Part shown: piece by piece, positions 56,701 through 64,000 of the stretch | Layout: every line of letters starts with the position of its first letter | Numbering within the stretch: position 1 is the first letter of the stretch | NCBI RefSeq assembly: GCF_028858725.1 | Contig: NC_084772.1 | Coordinates: 12,965,048 to 13,029,047 of the forward strand | Source of the DNA: Colius striatus | Lineage: Eukaryota; Chordata; Aves; Coliiformes; Coliidae | Direction: 5' to 3' | DNA: 64,000 nucleotides | Program-made: the position numbers and the translations under genes | Notes under the pieces: generated by a model | The model's input: the letters and a program-made list of their open reading frames with translations, nothing else | What the model was told of the DNA's origin: nothing | The model's database searches: none

Positions 56701-59700
56701 GTTCTACAGATTTTTAACTGGAAATTGATTCATTTCACTCTCTCTCAAACTAAAGACGGATTATTAGAATTTCAGTAACATCTCATAACCTGAGAAATGA
56801 AATTCTAGCTTGAATCGCAACTCCACCACTCTCAATGAATATAACATCTGTTGATATTAAAATATCCATGACAACTGTATAATATATTCAATCCACTTAT
56901 AATGATAAAATGTATAGAATTAAGTGTGTCAGGTTTTAAAATTTGTTTGCATTTTTCAACACTGTCTTGCACATAGAACTTTTCAGAATAATGCAAGAGC
57001 TGAAATTGTGTTTTGAAAATCAAAGTTTTCAGTCGACAAGATCAGTCATTTCCCAGCAATGCTGACTGGCAGAAAATATGCATTAATCTCTGACATCAAC
57101 TAAGTTACTTTATGCATCTGTAATTTCCTACCAACACATCATAAATACTTAAACCATGCAAACGCTTTTATAGGGGCTGACAAATATCATTATCTTCACC
57201 ATCAGGCAAACGAAGCTTATAGTTTCCCAGGTCTCGTTCGACATGGCTGTTGAGATGCAAGCAGAGGACAAAAACCCCAGCAGCCCACGAGTGCCAGCCA
57301 GGAGAGGACATACGTCCTGGTAGCTCAGCCCATTTTCACATAACACACATCACCAAATCCCAGTTGCTTTTGGTCATATGCCTGTATTAAGGCTACAAAG
57401 CCAGACAGGAAAGCCAGCCTCACTTTTCAAGGCTGATAGCCTTAGTAATAGGGTAGGCTGCAGCCATTAGAACACTCAGACACCTCCCGTTTTTTGAAAG
57501 GATTTTGTCATCCAAGTAGTAGAAGTCTCCTATTAGAGGTGGACAAGGGAGAAAAAGGAAGAGAAGAAATAGCCTGTAATATCAATATAATTTTTGTTCC
57601 TGCTAGCTCATGAATTGCTTACTGGGATTCCTTTTTTGGCCGCTTGCCCAGAACAGTTGGAGGAGAAAACCAAACCAAAACAAAAAAAAGTAGGCAAGCC
57701 AACCCTTAGTGAAACCATAAAGCTCCTGTTGGAACCTTCCTTCCAGGGTATCCCCTTCTTAACACCAGCTCATTAGATGCTCTGGCCCACTCTCCTGGCT
57801 ACTCCAGGGTTAGATGGGTGTCAATAGGCAGTGTTAGAATCAATTTGGTGTCTTCCGTCCCACTGGCTCACAGGTCATACTCTACATAGACTACATAGTT
57901 AGCGTAGTTTAACTATAATCATCTAGTTGAGAATCCTATTTAAATGTATACAAATCTAAACAGAGCATCTCATTAATACAGAAACTGATCTCATTTACCA
58001 ATAAATCAATTACAGACAGAAGAACGAAGATTTGTTAAACTTAAGTAGAAGGCTCACACAACTTGGTTTTAACAACTCAAAGACCAATTTCACTGACAAA
58101 ATATTTACCTAATATCTATAGACAGCCTCAGAATTCATGTTACATCTTTGTCCACAGCTCTTTTTCTCTTGAAAATGTCCCTCCTTAAAACAAAACTAAC
58201 TTATTTTGTGCCAATTTGTGTCTTTTGCACACATACTGAAAAAATCCTCTAGAGACACCTCTATGATAGATGCCCTAATGACATGCAAAGAAAAAAAGAT
58301 CCCCATGCCTCACCCAAAAAACCCCAAATCATCAAAGACTGACTTAAAAACCACTCAGAAACACAGAACATGGGAAAAGGCTGAAGAACACCAAATTTCT
58401 GGAGCTAGTAAGGACTGAGGGTCTTGGCTGCTCAACACTACACCATCATGCTTCCAACCCTTAACCCTCTAGAAAAGTCCATAGCCCTGAGCTGTCTAAC
58501 TACACGCTCTATAAAATACACATGGAAGGTAGGTATCTCTGAATCAGATTCAGAGTTGTCAGTATACTGAGCTGTATTTTTCCAAGTCAGAGACTACAGT
58601 GCATCAGAAGACTTTACATTGTTTGAAGTAAAACATGTAACACACCAAAGAGCACTAACTCAAGTCTCAGATAGCAAAAGGTGAAAGGAATGTGTTAAAC
58701 CACCTTCTTCCAGACTTGGGTGCCTCCCTGAACATCAAAAATAGAAGTATATGTCAGATCAGGATCACTGTTTCAATCCTCCCTTGGCAATAGGTGCTTA
58801 CGTTATATATTTCAAAGGCAGGATCAGTTCCCTTTTGAAAGAGAACTGTGGGTGCAGAATGAAATGAAAAGAAAATAATGTCCATTCTTTTGATACAGTA
58901 GCCTAACAAAGCATTTGCACACAACATGAGAAATTGCCATGCAAAGTGATTTCAGCCAGAGGACACCCAAGGCACCATTTCTCATCTCCCAAAAGGGTGC
59001 ACTTAACATCAGTCATAAAGCACATTTCTCTTGCTCTCATCAGAGTTGTAAAATGTGCTAAAATGAAGAAAAGGTTCATGAGACCACACAAGAACGAGCA
59101 CAAACAGCACAAATTTTCTGTAAAAAAGGCACAGCTCTGCCTCCTAGAATAGACTGCCTATAGAATTCTTTGGTTCTAGACTCTACCTGCAAGACTGCTT
59201 GGACACAGTCACTTGCTGACAGCCACCTGCAGCCACCATCAGATTAAAAATACACTTTTCTTCAAAATTGAGGGAAGAGCTGCAGGCCATGGTTTCAAGG
59301 AAGGGATGGAGAGGGAATAATTCCTAGAAAAGTCCTAAGAGTAAGTTAACATCTATCCCTATACATGGCCATTTTCAGCCACAGATTTCACTTCCTGTTG
59401 AAGGGAAGGCAGAAAGAAAAGGCTGAACTACATAAATATTCAATTAAAGCATATGTCGAATAGGAATATTACTTGATCAGGCTTGCATCATGCTCCAGTT
59501 ACGGCCATTTGAAATTATTCCCACTCACTCCTGAGTTTCCCTTTGTAAATCCACCTAGCACATCATATACGCACTTAACATCTTTCTAAGCTGCAGAGGA
59601 AGCCACCTATATTAGACTATTCCACTTCACCCTGTCACTCCTGATGACAGGAGTCTCACTTCTAAACACAACAAGTACAAAGAAGGACAGTAAGTCCTTG

Positions 59701-62700
59701 ATAAAACTTCACAGAAATAAAAAGTATTAAGAAAAAATAAACTGTTTCTCAGTTCTGTAATGGTAACTACAAGAATCGCCATTTCCAATGTTCTGTAGAA
59801 GACCAGCTTTCACATGACGAGAATAAGATACAATAAAAAACAATGAAAAAAATACTAACCAAAACACCCTACAGTCCTATAATCTCATAGAAGGCATCTT
59901 AAACTTTTGAGTTCACATCAGCAATGGACTTAAGCATATGATCGGTTCCAATAAAGTTAGTGCTATATCTCACATACTTGTGAGTTAAATCTTCTTGCTA
60001 AATCATGAATTGCAGCTTTCCACCATAAACACATGCCATATGTACTTCTTCAGTAACACTCACTGGGAAGAGAGGCTTTTAAAAATGCATTTTAAAATGC
60101 ATGCTAGAAATTTCTACTAAAATTTGTTAAAGAGGTTTAAGAAATCACTTTCTAAGATCAGCTACTGTTGAGTCAGCGTAGACTGAGAAATCAAGCAGAG
60201 GGCTTTATGTAGTATTTTATTCTCACTAGCTTGTCCATGGATCCAAATAATGCATAAAAAGCTTCTGCACCTCAGAAAACTAGAAATAATTCCCCGCTTT
60301 GGCAAAGTATCTGGAGAAATAATTGAAAGACATTCTATAAATGCTACCTTCACTACATTTTCTTTCAAAAGCTAGGTTCTTCTGGGGAAGTTTCCACTGC
60401 CCCAAACAAGCCACACCTTAAACAAGACTTGAAAAGACAAGTGAGAATAAGAGTCCAAGTCAAACATTACAGTATTTAGGCATGACATACTAAATGAACT
60501 AATACATATATGTATAAAACTCACTGTTCTTGCTAAAATGTCAGCCTAATGATGAGCGGTAGTCAGAAGAGTAAATCTTATGTTACAAATTATTAGCAAA
60601 GACATGTGGAAGCAAGGACCTGTGTTGGGAAAGCCAGAAACTTAATTATGGCACTGCATAAATCCATGGTTTACTCACACTTCAAATTCAGCATGCATTT
60701 CTAGTCTCCTTATCGCTCTTTCTTCCAAAGACATTCATGTGGTTCACTAAACAGACTAATCACAGACTCAGGAAATCCTATATGCAGCAAATTGTTGAAG
60801 AGAGAGTTTTAAATGACTGCAGCCCATAAATTCACCCTTTTCTTGCCTTTCCCTAGATACCTGTTTATAACCTCCATGGGATAAAGAAGTTTGAGTTGGA
60901 TCAGTTGTGAAATGGAACTCAATGTGGCCACTTTTACCTTCTTGTTCACTCCAATTCAGTGATGATGAAAAGCAGTATGTCCTAGTGACACACTCTTTAC
61001 AGCTGCTCTGGAAACAGAAGCATTTCCTCATTGATAAATCATCTGTTACCTTTTAGTCAAAGCTTACAGCCATTTTGCTGCTCTTGTAAACATAGATACT
61101 ACATTTCATAAATGCCACAGTACTCAACATTTATTAAGATATGCACATTTGGTTTTTTAAACTAAAACTATCCCTAAACCAAATTTCTACACAGTTTTAA
61201 CTGAGTTTGTGATGCTATGCAACTTTAAAAAGAAAATCCAAATAGAGTAGATTCAGAACACATTTTCATTATTTCAGTAGCGTTAGACAAAAGTAGCATT
61301 TCAAGGCAGTGAAAATTAGAGATTATCTACACGTTCAAAGCTTTTCTATGAAGAGCGAAGTTTTGAGTACTAGAAACACAAGCCAAATTATATACAGAAA
61401 ATCCTGTAAAGCATTTATGTGGGGGTTTTGGTTGGGTTTCTTTTGCCTGTTTGCAGCAAGGATGATGAAAGCTTTCAAAACATTTGGAGTAACTGAACAC
61501 CAACAATCTTTCCTTTCCCAAATTACTATGCTGCTTCTAAATTTTCAACACTTGCCACAGAATGTCTGCAACAGTCTCTCAATACTAGACTACACAAAAA
61601 AAGAAAGAAAAAACTGCAAATGTGTTTTCTTAGTTTCATTAAATATACTAATCCTAAATCTCTCATAGAAATTAAGTGTTAGCATGTATTTCCACTTATA
61701 AACTATTTACTTTCTCATATTTAGTAAGTACATTCCCCTACTATTTCTGTGTGACCACAATTAAAACCTAATCCTATATTTATTAATACACCTTCTCTTC
61801 AGTACATGTTAGAAGCTTTATGTATTGTAATGTTTGCCTTCTCCTCCAAGTTATTCATTGAAAGTCTCCTACTATTCTAAAATGATATGAATTTCATGAC
61901 CAAAAATAGGAAACAGGAATACATATCAGAAAAACTGACATCAGCACATATTACTGCCTCATGACCATTGCAGCCACAAGCTTTTTTGTTGTCTAGCTAA
62001 TACATTCACATGCTCGTATCACAACTCCTGCATTCTGAGAACAGACTTTCCAAACAGTTTATGGGCTTACTGTATTTGAGTAGCAGCAGATTCATCACTG
62101 AACAGCTGGAGTTTTGCCCAGGAAAACAAACTACACTCTATACTGAAGAGAAGGACATGGTGATTAGGCTTTTCATATCCCTCTCATGTTGAAAATTATG
62201 GAATTATCAGAAAACTGTAATCATGAAAATGCTAATCTAAGGAGAATGTATTTTTATAGCAAATTAACATTAATTATGTTTACCATATTTGGGCCCAAAG
62301 TTGGCTGGCAATTCAGTCTGTATAAAGACAGCAATATCTGATTCACTGTCACAGGATATGAATAAACCAGAGCAATCCAGTGTGAATAACAGTCTCCCTC
62401 CTTTAACAAAACCAAACATTACTGTGTACATAATACTCCAAAAGCACCAAACACTATTCTAAATAGCAGTTTTATAAGTAGTAGCAGTTGAATAGTTTTA
62501 ACATTAATTCTAAAAATCATTGTTGAACTACATTTTTTTAACAGAAGACTTCTTGAACTATTAAAATGCTTTATTTCTAACAAATCTATAGGGTTTAACA
62601 TATTAGATTATGTTGAATTAATATCTGTAGCTGACGAAGAATAGTGGTGACAAATAATCTGAGTTCATAAAGATTAAAATGGCAGTACTGCATACCTCAT

Positions 62701-64000
62701 AACCTTTCCTCATTTTTTCTGAGCTGCTTGTGTGTCTTGGACACAGCATTCCCCTCCTCATTAAGATCAGAATTTATAAGTCTTAATTAAATATAGATGA
62801 GACTTTTAAAATAGAACTAACTCATCCTGCATACCTGAGGTCAAAACATGATTAGTTGTAAGATCAAATATAGTAGCTTTCCAGTTTAGCAATCTCTAAT
62901 CCAAATCAAATAGGGAAAATATAGCCAAATCTTTCCAACTAGTACCTTCCCCCTTTCAAGAACACCCAAAGCTAGTGCTTTTCAAGTCATTCTGCCAGCT
63001 TTACACAGCAGACAACTGAAAAAAATTCTTCCTGAGGTGCAATGCCTTAAGAACTGGTGCAAATACAAGTTAAGCCCAAGGGACAGAAGGATTCTTCTCC
63101 TGTCTTTCTTCAGAAAGGCCCTCAGTTCCAAGATTTATCACCCCACCTTCAGCACAACGGCAACAGATTATATCTTTGAGACTCCTGTATCTAGTGCCTT
63201 CAGTAATCCTGCTTTCTATTTCAGTACACGGAATAATTTGTTGCCTTTTATCCACACTATGTAAGTGCTAAAACAGGCCACAGGTGAACTTAAAAGCAAA
63301 ACACTGTGAACCGAAGGTGGAGAAACGCTAGTATAATCCTAGGCCTTCTTCATCCACTCTTTATACTGACACAGTTGTAAGAAATTTCTGGGTTTAAAAG
63401 CAATTCATTTTCTGGGGTTTGCATTTTATATTCTCCCTAGAAAGAGTTGCTTCATTAAAACTATCTTCCTTTCATTAAGAAAAGCAGATTTTAATATTTT
63501 AACAATTGTTTTACTGCTTCTTTAAAAATAGAGTTAACACCTTAATGATGATATTTCATTTCTTTCAATGCAAATAAATTCACAGGTCTGAAAAACAAAT
63601 CTCATTTTTTATACGTAATGTAGATGCTACCAAGGAATATAAATAACTTTACACAAGAGCTACTTGCTAACAAATGCATACATGGAATTCTGCTGACACA
63701 TCTCAGCAGCACGCATGGCTTTTATAGCTTCTGACTTTAAGCTGCTACAAGTGTACGGCATGGAAAGTCACACAAGAGTCAAAATGATGTTCAGATAAAT
63801 ACTGATGTGACTCGATTGATATAATGTGATTTTCCCTTTTTAAAAAAAGCATTGTTCTTAGGTTAACAATTATTTCCCGAAGAACCCTCCACTTCCCAAT
63901 ATAAACATCAATTGTTAAATAATTATCAATCCTAATTTGCAACACATAAAGCATAGTCAGATTGCCTTATGATTTGTTGAAAGTGGAAGTACTGATAGTT
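50720..64000 (-). other. GARRE1: GARRE1 5' region: probable 5' UTR intron
   Basis: 13.3 kb upstream of the GARRE1 start codon. It is AT-rich throughout, without a CpG island or a reading frame that resembles a protein. The non-coding first exon and promoter are therefore probably beyond 64000. There is an A tract at 51572-51586 and a T tract at about 52019-52030. Octamer-type motifs (ATTTGCAT and ATGCAAAT) occur at 54939-54946 and 54981-54988. I found no clear mobile element. Confidence 0.7.
51572..51586. repeat. Poly-A tract
   Basis: Uninterrupted run of 15 A in the region upstream of the GARRE1 start codon. Confidence 0.8.

Noticed and set aside
1-64000. CRISPR array, operon, insertion sequence or other prokaryotic system
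   Set aside because: No regularly spaced direct repeats, long uninterrupted genes or ribosome binding sites; gene structure is clearly vertebrate.

Overview
This window is vertebrate nuclear DNA, most likely from a bird. Genes are split into short exons with GT-AG introns. The recognisable interspersed repeats are all CR1-type LINE pieces, some ending in the short terminal repeat typical of avian CR1. I see no Alu/L1-type repeats and nothing prokaryotic. The bird assignment is an inference from the repeats and protein divergence; I cannot name the species.

Three protein-coding genes are present. (1) LSM14A lies on the + strand. The window opens inside its first intron, and nine exons (5538 to 15771) encode everything from the middle of the LSm domain to the stop codon: 420 complete residues plus one split residue. 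The 3' UTR follows and may run to about 17.6 kb. (2) SS18L2 lies on the + strand (17876-18941). It is a complete three-exon gene for a 77-residue SS18-family protein and starts inside a strong CpG island. (3) GARRE1 (formerly KIAA0355) lies on the - strand (22360-50719). It has thirteen coding exons whose reading phases all agree, giving a complete 1055-residue protein. Its 3' UTR faces the end of SS18L2. Its non-coding first exon and promoter are not seen and probably lie beyond 64000.

Layout: 1-5537 LSM14A intron 1 with one CR1 piece; 5538-15771 LSM14A exons; 15772 to about 17.1-17.6 kb LSM14A 3' UTR; 17.3-18.2 kb CpG island and SS18L2 promoter; 18.9-20.2 kb end of SS18L2 and the convergent intergenic zone; about 20.2-22.36 kb GARRE1 3' UTR; 22.36-50.72 kb GARRE1 coding exons and introns, with several CR1 pieces; 50.72-64 kb upstream GARRE1 intron or 5' region without recognisable coding exons.

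LSM14A and GARRE1 are both linked to mRNA-silencing granules (P-bodies) and are neighbours on human chromosome 19q13.11. Here they point towards each other with SS18L2 between them. As I recall, human LSM14A and GARRE1 are in tandem and SS18L2 is on chromosome 3p22. This gene order is the most notable large-scale feature. Otherwise the region looks ordinary. I found no convincing new biological system, only smaller points: tandem splice acceptors, an intronic CpG patch, overlapping gene ends and a start-codon choice.
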